Assembly: GCF_030867095.1 (NCBI RefSeq)
Contig: NC_081832.1
Span: forward strand, 59,319,444 to 59,383,443
Length of the DNA stretch: 64,000 bases
From: Alligator mississippiensis
Taxonomy: Eukaryota > Chordata > Crocodylia > Alligatoridae
Reading direction: 5' to 3'
Shown: in pieces, positions 45,992 to 55,789 of the stretch
Layout of the letters: each line of letters begins with the position of its first letter
How positions within the stretch are numbered: position 1 is the stretch's first letter
Translations under genes and position numbers: made by a program
Notes under the pieces: model-generated
Database searches by the model: none
What the model was told of the DNA's origin: nothing
The model's input: the letters and a program-made list of their open reading frames with translations, nothing else

Positions 45992-46100
45992 GGCATACCC
46001 TTGCATATGCTTGCACTCACTTGCACACCTTTGCGCACACACCCTGGCACATGCTTGCACATGCCTGAACATCCTTGCACACACTTGTACATGCTTGCAT
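45992..46100. repeat. Minisatellite, TTGCACATGC-type units
   Basis: About ten degenerate units of 10-12 bases built on CTTGCACATGC/CTTGCACACA. It gives a spurious cysteine- and histidine-rich frame fused upstream of the transposase N-terminus. Confidence 0.8.
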
Positions 46101-46192
46101 AGGTCATGGCTGGTGAAAATGAAGTGTCCCTGTGTTGGCCCTGCTCCAGTGGCCACTGTTGGCCCCAAATAGCTGCCTCCCTCCTCCAAGTG

Positions 46193-46262
46193 GTTTCATA
46201 GTTTCATAATAGGTAGGGTTGGAAGGGACCTGAGCAAATCACCAAGTCACCCTGCATGGTAC
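46193..46262 (-). mobile_element. CR1 3' tail fragment
   Basis: Reads as the reverse of a CR1 end: TTTCATAGTTTCATAATAGG, TAGGGTTGGAAGGGACCTGA, then CAAATCACCAAGTC. It is very close to the reversed end of the copy at 1967-2780, suggesting the same subfamily. Confidence 0.7.
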
Positions 46263-46511
46263 AGCTCTGGTATGTATTACTATTCAGACATCTAAGGGAG
46301 TTAATGGCCTATTAATGACCCATTGTTCTTTATTTACAGGTGTTAACAATCATCTCCCTTAACTGCCTGAACAGCAATACCAGAAGTGCACCTGCCACTT
46401 TGACCCTGCCTCTGCTTGCAGAGCTGCACTATGCAACCAGAGCTCCCTTGGCCAGGGCACCCTGGGCAATTGCCTATGCTGCCCACCCCTAAGGCTAGTT
46501 CTGACTGCATA

Positions 46512-48819
46512 CAATGTACTTAATGCTATGATCTGGGCACAGTTTACCCACTATTGTATACAGCTCCATTGCCACTCAGCCTACAATAAAGATATGAAAA
46601 ATATTTTGGTTAACCTGTAGATTTTTAAGATCACCCCTTTTCCTCTCCCTCTTCTTGGAACTAACTACAATTGTGTGCAAATGCTTTAACTCACAATTAA
46701 CCTGCCAGACAAAAGCAATAGTGAGTAATTTGGTACACTGATAAAATAATAAAACAAATCCTACCAAGTACAGTCCCTGAACATCAAATGAATATTTCCT
46801 CTTCCAATCTCCAGCTATTTTCCCATCGCAGTCTGATAAACAGATTAAATGTTTCCGTGTGTGGATTTAGATTGTCTTCCCAAATAGCTGAAAAATGCTG
46901 CCTGTAATTATCTTGTCTGTGATTTATTTGCGATGGGGGAACTCAGAATGACTCCCTCACTCTAAACTATTTGTTTCCTGGTGCTTCATGCTTAATAACT
47001 TCCCAGCCAGGGAAAGCATGTTTTTTCTTTTTTGTGTGTGTGTCTCAATGATTTGCATTGTTATTCACTAAATAGAGCATTGCCAGCTGTTTACCTCTTT
47101 CTGCAGTTTTGACACCTTTGTGTTGCTTTACCCTTTTTGCAAATCTCATTTTTAGTAGAAGTGCAGAGCATGAAATATTCCAGAAATCCAGTCAGCCTGA
47201 TCAGACTTGATGGTCTTTTGATCATGAATCTACTCAACTGTGTATACCAGACATGACAGAGCTATTTGGTTTGCAGCTAGATCGAGCGACAGTGACTAAC
47301 ATAATAAGGAATTAAAAAGTATTTTGTCTACTGCAAGATAATTTAATCTAGGGTCTGATTAGTGTTTAAAGCAATGTTAATGAAGTCTTTATTACATTAA
47401 ACCTATATAAGTCTCCCCAATGCTATTAGAGAAGATTATGGGAAACAATTTACGGTATTAGCCCGTCATTACATATTTTGTAGCATATCAGCCAAGTGCA
47501 TCATGGGGTTATTGAAATTAACATCTTACTAGCACTAGAGCAATTACTACCTAGTCTGGGCCTGATCCTGGGAATACTGAAAAGTGCTGAAAACCTCATA
47601 AGATCAAGCCCTAAATTACTTTGTCATGCTCAACAACTTCTACAGCAGCAAGCTCAGCTTCTGATAATGGGTCCAGTCTTCCCATTAATACACATCAATG
47701 ATTTTATTAGTATAAGTGGGATTTTGCCTGAGTAAGGACTGCAGGACTAGCTATGACATCCAAAATATACCTCTGTCTTTTTTTCTTCTTTTATTATCTG
47801 ATAGGTGTTTTTTCCCTTCTTTGATGGAAAAATAAAGCACACAAAATAATTCAGGTCACACAGTAAATTCCTCAGCATTTTAGATGTAGACTAAAACTTT
47901 GGAAGAAAAACATCCTCCAAAATTTGGAAAGTTTGCACAAAATTTGTGGCCAGTTGCATCACTCTAAACTCCTGAATCTGAGCACTTTGAAACACTTTTG
48001 GGTTGAAGACTACTTCAGAAACCTAATCCAGAGTCTATAGAATATTTGGGAGTCCTTGTATGCCTTGAGAAAGCCTTTCACTGATGTCAGTGGGCTCTGG
48101 GTCTAGCTTTAAAGTATCAAGGTATACAGTGGACAGATTCTTTAGATTGGCCAATTTGTCTTATATAGAACTCTTCACTGGAGGAAGTTTATCACATGCA
48201 GACCTCTACAAAGGAGGTGCACATACTGTGCTCTTCCATATTGTTTTAATTTTGTTCTTTTTTACTTTCCTTTAACCTAAAATAAAAGCAATCCATTTTC
48301 AAAATGTCCAAATCTCTTTGCAGATATAGCAACAATACTGGTCAACTTTAAAGCTACTGGTGCACAGTCATTGCTGTTCAGACTCATTGATAGCTTGGGC
48401 TATTGTAGGAAATGCTAGGTGTATAACATTACTCCTGTTGCTATGTATGCCACATAATAATTTGGGGATATTTCCAAAGTCAGTGATCATTCCAGGGAAA
48501 CAGTTAAAATTATTTGTGTGTCTGCTGTAAGTTTAACCAGTAAATTTCTATTAGGAGAATGTCTTTGAGTGACATATCTGCTCCAAGTATTAGATCAATT
48601 TACAGCAGCTTATATGGTTTTAATATTCTTCTACTTCAACCCCAGAAAGACAGCATCACTAAGACACTTTATCTAAGTACAAAGAATCTGTAATAGTTGT
48701 GATTATTTAGGTCTAATTGGTATGTTTGTGGTTCCTGTTCTTATTTTTGTGAGAAATAAACTGAGCATAAAATATGAGGCCAGCCAAACCAAATAAAAAG
48801 TCCTACCTTAAGAAGGAAT

Positions 48820-48820
<1 letters not shown>
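46512..48820. other. ADRA1B intron stretch without recognised features
   Basis: No exon or RNA gene is seen. Around 47560-47620 old repeat-like words (GGGCCTGATCCTGGGAATAC) occur but no family could be assigned. Confidence 0.5.
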
Positions 48821-48853
<33 letters not shown>

Positions 48854-48870
48854 CAAAGAGGGGGGGGGGG
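48821..48870. repeat. (A)32 tract followed by G-run
   Basis: Thirty-two consecutive A bases (48821-48852) and, eight bases on, eleven G (48860-48870). A retroposed poly(A) tail is possible, but I found no coding or LINE sequence just before it. Confidence 0.9.
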
Positions 48871-49000
48871 TGCAGAGAAGAGAAGAACCAGAGAATTCAT
48901 GAAACCCATGAGGAACTATTATAGGTTTTACATGAAAGGTGCTTAGGTTCTGGGTGGATGGCAATAGTTTGAATTGTTCAGATGAAATGTAAGATAAGAT

Positions 49001-49199
49001 CAGAGCTGACCTAGGGTTGTATGGGGCCTGGGCCATATCAGGCTGTGTGGTGGGGGTAGCGAGCAGCCAGAGCGAGGAGCCAGCGTGTGCCGCCGCTGTA
49101 GCCACCGGGTCCTGTATGGCACTGTCCGTGGGACCCCGCGAAGCGTGGGCCTGGGGCAGTCATCCCGATTTGCCTCCCTGCCCTCCAGGGATGGCTCTG
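49001..49199. mobile_element. Non-autonomous hAT with 7/8 target duplication
   Basis: Starts CAGAGCTGACCTAGGGTTGT; the reversed end is CAGAGCCATCCCTGGAGGGC. The flanks are GATAAGAT (48993-49000) and GACAAGAT (49200-49207). The termini resemble those of the transposase-bearing hAT at 44302-46503, which may represent the same family. At 199 bp it is a short deletion derivative with a CpG-rich middle. Confidence 0.75.
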
Positions 49200-49881
49200 G
49201 ACAAGATGTATGCTAAGGAAAAGCTTTTTAAGTTGGCTTTGTTAAGACAGTTGCCAGCTTAATCTGTTTCCATTCATATAGACGGAAATAAATAACTATG
49301 AATAAATGACCAGCATCTCCCAGTCAGTCATTTGGGATCTGTCACTGAGCTCTGATTGTGGGGGTTACATTTCCTTTCATCTGGCCTTTGTGCAAGAAAT
49401 ATATTTTGTTTCTGCTGTGATGGGACTGGGAACCGGGCAACTGATGTACGCATTTTAATAGTGTTACAGTTGGGTATAATGTGTGTGTGGGCAGTCTCTA
49501 TGGATGATCTCTGAATATAGGTTTCCAGGAAAAGCCCATATATTTTTCATTTTCCTCCGACCAATCAGAGGAAATGGTAAACTGTTATATCTCTAATTAT
49601 CCAAGTTTTCGTCTTTTCCTTTCATCATTCTCTTCACCATCCCATGATTTTTCTTTCTTCTTATATTTTTTGTCAACTTTATACTATTGTTTTTTCCTCT
49701 TTCCTTTTTATCATTTATTTCTTATCTCTCCTTCCTCCATCTCATAGAATTTGTCTCTTCATCTTCCTTGTCTTCACTTTTCTAATCACCCTTTCCATTT
49801 CACAGTGTTATGATTTTCCATTAACTAAGCATCCAATTTAATTACACATTTAAATTATATTAAACACATAAGCTAATTACC

Positions 49882-50184
49882 CATTGTTCTCAAACAGGGA
49901 GCCAGGGCGCACTGGGGTTCTGCTAGATCCTTTGGAGGATGTCTCTAGGTGTAAGGAGGTGAGCAAATAAGCTAAGCAGATAAGTGCAGACTCATGCTTG
50001 TCCCTCCTTGAACAATCCCCCACCTCCACTGCCCAGCCCCTCTGCAAGGAGGTAAGCCCTGTAATATATAAATTAGGTTTTGAAAGTGGGTACCACTGAA
50101 CTGATAAAAGTTAGGGAGGGGTGCTTCAGGTCCAAATAGTCCTGGATTGAGGTGCCTTGAGTCCAATAAGTTTGAGAACTACTC
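49882..50184. mobile_element. hAT remnant, inverted relative of 43838-44131
   Basis: The ends are CATTGTTCTCAAAC and, reversed, AGTAGTTCTCAAACTTATTG. The interior CTGCCCAGCCCCTCTGCAAG is the reverse complement of the matching segment in the element at 43838. No target duplication could be recognised. Confidence 0.6.
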
Positions 50185-50739
50185 TTCTAGTGGAAGCATC
50201 TGGTGTGCCCCACTGAAGAAATATTTGAGACCCAGCATTCAAGGCCAATCATTTGCCATTTTAGCAGTTCTGTGTCCAAACAGAAGTAGTGTTTCAGTGG
50301 ATGAATTTTAGAATTTTAGATTCCCCTGAGCCATCCTTTTTTAAAGTTAAAGAAAGTGACTAGAAACTTATCTTAATTTGGTTCCACACATATTGGAATC
50401 AAGTGAGAGGAAGGCCTGATTTTTTCCATTTCCAAGAACAAATAGGACATGTGTTTGTACTAAAGGAGGGTGATCATCTGGATTTGTTTCAATTGCTTGC
50501 CACATGGCAATTGCCACTCTGATGATAATGAACTATATAAGATGAAATGCAACATGAACAGATCTAGCTGGTTAGTTTTTCATACTTTGATTTTTTTTTT
50601 AATTAAATACAATTACACAATAATATTTAGTAACTGAGTTAGAAGGAATTGCAGGCTATGCTTAGTTTTAGCAGAATGAATGATGAAGTGTCAGAAGTTT
50701 AAAACACTAAGTGGGTATATGCCTGTCACAGACCTCAGA

Positions 50740-51445
50740 CCAATTGAGGATTGATATACTACTTGCTCTGGGTGTGAATGTTAGATGCCATCAGTGTCAC
50801 GGTCCTTAACTGCTCCTCTCAAGCATATCAGTGCCTGGGACTGACCTTTAACATTGGAAAAACAAAGGTGTTTCACCAACCTACTCTGGGCAAATCAACT
50901 CCCCCAGCAAAGATCCTCACTGACAGACAGGAGCTGGGCAATGTTGAACACTTTGCATACCTCGGCAGCCATCTCTTAAAGAAGGCCAACATCTACCAGG
51001 AGATGCGGTATAGGATCTGATGGCGTGTGTTCAATGTTCACAACATCAGGACTTGAACAAAGCTATTATATAAAGCTGCGGTAACCCCAACTCTTCTCTA
51101 TAGCTGTGAAGCTTGGGTGACCTACAGGGATCAACTGAATAACCTGGAACCCCTTCACCAGTGCTCTCTCTGGCAGATCCTTGGCATAAAGTGGGAGGAT
51201 TGTTGTACAAAAGCCCATGTCCTCACTGATACTAACACCACCAGCATAGAAGTATTGATTATTCAACATCACCTGCAGTGGACAGGGTATTGTGTGTGCA
51301 CATCTGATGTATGTTTACCAAAGCAACTGCTATGCTCCCAACTGAACCAAGGACAAAAGGCATGGAGGGGCCAGAGGAAAGGCCTCAAGAACACCCTCAA
51401 AGCACTGAGTGCGGCATTGACACTACAAATTGAGAAGAACTAGCC
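50740..51445 (+). mobile_element. Non-CR1 LINE, C-terminal RT region
   Basis: Two frames give a continuous alignment to the post-RT region of a non-LTR polymerase: LGLTFNIGKTKVFHQPTLGK, FAYLGSHLLKKANIYQEMRY, then TKLLYKAAVTPTLLYSCEAW, the LHQCSLWQILGIKWEDCCTK block, TSIEVLIIQHHLQWTGYCV, and PKQLLCSQLNQGQKAWRGQR. The pattern LGxKW.D...SIE.....QLRWTGH belongs to LINEs other than CR1, probably RTE/RTEX-like; I cannot assign the clade. Stop codons near 51018 and 51054 show decay. Confidence 0.65.
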
Positions 51446-52494
51446 TGGGACAGGGCCACATGGTGATGCCTTGTGAGAGAAGGGACATCTTAATTTGAGG
51501 AAAAACATCTCACCCTGTAGGCAGAAAAATGACAGAAACAGAAGGAAAGGAAACAAGACCAAAATTCAGAATTTGGCAGCATTCTGAATTAGGATGAACA
51601 TGAACATGTTGAAAACTCTCTCTGAAAGAAAATTCCAACAAATTTTACATTTTGTAACAGTCAAAATGAATAACATGTATAGCATCCAAAATAAAATGAA
51701 TAAAAAATGAAGAGCCGTTTAAAAAAACCCAAACCATTTCATTCTGAAAATGTCAAAACGGGAACTTTTAACATTATCAGAACCTTTTCCCCCTGAAACA
51801 AAGTTGGTAAAATCTCAATTTTATGAAGAGTTTTGATTTTCATGGAACTTGATTCTCCAGTTCAAAATGGATCCATGAGAGTTTTTCTGCCCAGATCTAG
51901 CGGGCAGACGTGTTCTGTGTCATAGCTGAGTGAAAGCTCAGACTAGAATCCTAGTATCTTTTACATTTATCTTCTCCACTTACTGAATTATACTGCTCCC
52001 ATCCTGGGGGCTAGCTAATAGCTTATAACACTGTTGTCATAATGCCATTTTTAGCACAGCTAATACCTTGGCTTTCTGGGGTTTGAAAGTCAGTTTCATA
52101 CCTGTGAAAAAGTATTAATCAATGTAGAAATAAGAAATAAAATCAATATGGCAGCTGTTTAGGGGCGAAGTGCAGATGCTGCATGTGTGTGGTTAATGAG
52201 GTTCTTGTTACATATTGTGATAAGCCTAGACACTGGCTATTGCCAGAACTATTGTAAGCACCAAATGTAGTGAATGCAGGAAGTCTACATTGGACTTTTA
52301 TGTTAGTTTACTGCTGTCCTTGTTAGAATGTACTTAGCCAAGTCAGCATGCCAAGGTTTTAAAGCTAATTGGATTCCTAAAGCTTCTGATTTTGTGCTTC
52401 CAACAGTCATTGTTTGTTTACATTCCTCTAACCTTATTTAAAATAGGAAAAAAAAATGTTATACAAACATTGTAGGATGAAATAGAATATAAAA

Positions 52495-53210
52495 TTTGTG
52501 GATGACCACGCTGGGAGTGGTTGCAAGCACTTTGGAGAACAAGATTAGGGTTAAAAATGGTCTAAAAATCAACAAAATGAAATGTAATAGACAAATGCAA
52601 AACAATGCTTGCTGGAGGAAAAATCAGTTGCACAAATACAAAATGGGGACTACCTTTCTAGGAGCAATACTGCAGACCAGTGCTTGGGAGTTCTTGTGTA
52701 CAATGAACAGAAGATGGGTAAATGTAATGCTGTTCCAAAAGGCAAATCTCAAGCAGTATTGTAAGACAAGAGAGATGAACTCCATTCAATTCTGGGGAGA
52801 TCTCATCTAAAGTACTGTATCCAATTTTGGGTACTGCAGACTAAGAAAGATGTATAAAAATAGAGAAAAAGAAAAGAGTAGAGAGAATTATAAGAGTTTT
52901 GGATAACATGTTATATGAAGACAGGTTGAAAGAACTGGATTTGTTTTCTATAGACCAATGGAGATTGAGGGAAGATACGATGTCTTCTTATATGTAGAAG
53001 CTTGTTACAAAGAGTACCATGATCAATGATTGTCTATAACCACTGGGTGTAGGATAGGAAATAATCATCTTAATCTGATAGAAAGATTTAGGTTAATTAT
53101 TAGGAATACCTTTCTAACTAGAAGGATAGCTTAAACGATGAAACAACTTACCTAAGGAAGTTGTAAAATCTTGTGTCAGAAGTTTTTAAGAACTGTTCTA
53201 TGCCCTTCCC
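52495..53210 (+). mobile_element. Old CR1/L3-like LINE 3' fragment
   Basis: In three frames one can follow the CR1 C-terminal plan: NKMKCN (for NADKCK), LGAILQTSAWE, then SIQFWGDLI and the YCIQFW-like segment at 52815-52840, then ERTGFVFYRPM, and NNLPKEVV-like at 53145-53170. It is far more diverged than the other copies, as expected for an ancient L3-type lineage. Confidence 0.65.
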
Positions 53211-53481
53211 AAGTGCCACTCTGATCCCCTTCCCCTGCCCAATCTGTTGCTCTACCTTCTGCTCCCTGCCCTATTTGTAGCTGTCTCGTCCCTAATCTGT
53301 CACATGCCACACAGAGAGGCTGCCAATAACATGTAGCGCTGCTGCTGCATGTTGGCCTCCATAGATGGTGGAAGGGGGGGTCTAATGGAGCTCAGCCCCC
53401 CCAAACACAGGGCAGCAGGTATGGCCTCAGGGCAGCCCAGCCACAGACCACTGCTGCAAGGGGGGTGCGGTATGTGGCCAT

Positions 53482-53737
53482 CTGATCTTTGCATGGGGCA
53501 AAGGCAGGCTGCAGCTGAGAGCAGGGCTCTGCTCCCTGCCTCTGCACCTTGCTGCTGCTGCTTTGAAAGCAGTGCAGTGTGGCACCATGTGTGTCTCATC
53601 GCTGGGCAGGCCAGGCAGCAAGGCATGTGGCACCATGCTGCACTGCTTTCAAAGCAGCAGCAGCAAGGTGTGGAAGCAGGGAGTAGGCAGAGCCCAGCTT
53701 GCAGCTGCAGCCCGCCCTTGCCCCATGCAAAGATCAG
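53482..53737. repeat. Foldback with about 96-100-bp arms
   Basis: The left arm 53482-53577 is inverted at 53638-53737, including CTGATCTTTGCATGGGGCAA against TGCCCCATGCAAAGATCAG and CTGCTGCTGCTTTGAAAGCA against TGCTTTCAAAGCAGCAGCAG. The loop is about 60 bases. The surrounding GC-rich DNA to about 54384 ends with a reversed AAGGGTGGCCAATACAGG, a hAT-like end. All long frames in 53300-54454 derive from this repeat. Confidence 0.75.
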
Positions 53738-54513
53738 GGGGCCATGTGCCTCCCCTCCCCAGCTCCCCAGCACCACACCTCTGGGGGAGCCCCCAAGTGT
53801 GCCCCCCCCTTGGCTCCCCTGAATTGTGTGCAGCAGCAGAAGCCACCCACCCACACCCCTGGATGAGCCACTGGGCTCCGATTGCCCATTGACTTGGCCT
53901 GACCTAAGTGCAGCCCTGCCTCCGCCACCAGGAACAGCCCAGCACAGCCCCAGCCTGCAGTGGCAGCCCACCCTGCCCCATGCAGATCTGGGGGCACACA
54001 TGCCCCCCCCCCCCGCTTCCTGGGGTGCACACAGTACCAGGAGCTGCACCCCCTGGACAAGTAACGGGTTCGTCCCGCATCCCACCCTGCCCCAGCTGTT
54101 CAGGGCCTGCCCCAGCAGCAGCAGCAACAAAACAATGATGACTTGGGGCAGGGTACATGCGGAGGTCCTGGGGGCTACATCCTCTCTTGCCCAGTGGTGC
54201 AGCCAAGGCTGGCCCTGCTCTTGCCCTCCCGGGCAGTGCAGGGCTGGGAGGTGGATTTATTGGTATTCCACTTGTCCTGCAGACTTTCCTGCCAGAGGGC
54301 AGGGGGGCTATGTGCGCATATGTGCACACACACTCAGCGTCCCCACCAAATTTTTTCTCCTTCCACCTGTATTGGCCACCCTTGGTTTAAAAGGTCAAGC
54401 TCCATGGGCCAGTCTACACTGGCCATAGTGGATTCCATAATTCGCCTTCTATGAAGCTTTAGTGTAGATAGGTTTCAAGTCTTTTGGGGCATTTTTATAT
54501 GTGTGGGGGAGGG

Positions 54514-54830
54514 GCGCTTTAATTAGAGCAGTTCCACAAGCCACTCTAATTAAAGTGCCCAGACCTTCTCAAGTATCAGCATTCCTGCACTTCAAAATAG
54601 TGGTTGGGCGCTGCTTTATCTAAAGCTCGTTGAACAAGCTTGAGTTAAAGTGCCCCCATTGCCATTTGGAAGTGTGGGGACACTGATATACAAGATGCAG
54701 AGGCTAACTGCAGCACACTAATTAGCATGCTCCAGCAGACTTGATTAAATATGTCTGCTTCAACGCTCTGTAATTACAGCATGCCAGAGCAGCCTCCTGG
54801 CTCGTGTACAGGCACCCTTTAACACTATAT
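54514..54830. repeat. Dispersed repeat, TTTAATTAGAG family, copy 2
   Basis: Begins with a hairpin, GCGCTTTAATTAGAGCAG facing CCACTCTAATTAAAGTGCC (54514-54559). The rest follows copy 1 at 39600-39895: CACTTCAAAATAG, AAAGCTCGTTGAACAAGCTT, CACTAATTAGCATGCTCCAG and TGTAATTACAGCATGCCAGA. Confidence 0.65.
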
Positions 54831-55559
54831 TGTCTAGGGTTGGTAAGCCTGTAAATTAACTGTATATTTTTGATTGGTCAAAGATTATAGACATTTTACA
54901 AAAAAATCTACATTTTTTTGGAGCTTTCATAACAGAAATATAATCTTTTATTGTTTTTTGACATATTTCTTAATGGAAAATTTGCGCTTCGTCCATATAT
55001 TATTTGGAACTATTGGCAGTTTTTTACAATTTTTGACTGATATTTGACTGGTCAATTGACTGAACTTTATTGATAGTTTAGATACACAGCCCTAGTAGTG
55101 TCTAACCCTGCTTAGAGTAGAACCTTGTCTTCATTTTTCAATGGTGCTAGAAATGGTTTCTATAAATGCTTTATACTTCAGGAAGAGGCAAGGGAGAGTA
55201 TGTGTATCTATATCTTGGATGGGCTGTGTCTTGTCACTCACTTCCTGAGTTTTTGGATTGTCTAATGGTAACTCTACAGTAATTGACATGACAAAATTGT
55301 TATTGGTTGGAGAGGGAGCAACAGTCAGGCCTTGCCCTGCAATCCTGGTATTCTTTGATGCCTGATACTCTGTAGGTCTTCTGATGAACGATCCTGTGAT
55401 GGAAAACAGCATTTAAGTATGAAATCTGGATTTAAGAACGTTATCTTGTAAGATGCCTGCTTGAAAATTGGCACTGAAGCTTGACATTAGGAAGGATAAA
55501 TGAGACCATCCTCTTTTGATGCAGGACAGAGAAAGAAACAGGAAACTTTTATTCTAAAA

Positions 55560-55775
55560 CAGGGGTAGGCAACCTTTTCCCGCTGCAGGTCAGAATGACT
55601 CACCCCAGGTCAGAGGAGTATGTGTGCTAGGACCTGGTTGCCACTTGTCTCTGCAGCAGCACCTACAGCTAAAGACCTTGCACCACTGAATTCTTCCAAA
55701 GCCCATGGCTCCAGGCCAATTCCCGTGGTTCTATGGGCTGGATCAGGCTCATAGGCTAAATGTTGCTGACCCCTG
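55560..55775. mobile_element. Non-autonomous hAT, 7/8 target duplication
   Basis: Starts CAGGGGTAGGCAACCTTTTC; the reversed end is CAGGGGTCAGCAACATTTAG. Flanks TTCTAAAA (55552-55559) and TTCCAAAA (55776-55783). It is of the same terminal type as the elements at 36713 and 31122. Length 216 bp. Confidence 0.85.
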
Positions 55776-55789
55776 TTCCAAAAAAAATA

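Larger units (their letters stand above)
44302..46503 (-). mobile_element. hAT element with transposase remains, ZMYM1-like type
   Basis: The ends are CACAGCTGGCCTTAGGG and, reversed, CAGAACTAGCCTTAGGGGTG, followed on both sides by GGC and CCTGGGCAA-like words. The interior keeps broken transposase pieces on the minus strand. No matching target duplication is visible, so one end may be rearranged. A CR1 tail (46193-46260) and a CA-type minisatellite (45992-46100) lie inside it. Confidence 0.65.

Noticed and set aside
45716..46189. Cys/His-rich N-terminal extension of the transposase frame
   Set aside because: The Cys/His content comes from the TTGCACATGC minisatellite; the likely start is the ATG at 45952.
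48821..48870. Processed pseudogene ending in the 32-base A tract
   Set aside because: No coding similarity was found upstream of the tract, and no flanking direct repeats were recognised.
53197..54384. Complete hAT spanning the foldback, based on the end AAGGGTGGCCAATACAGG
   Set aside because: The right end is plausible, but no matching left end or convincing 8-bp duplication exists near 53190.
53300..54454. Several open frames of 100-276 codons on both strands
   Set aside because: They come from a GC-rich foldback with inverted arms; no family motif, and frames on opposite strands mirror each other.
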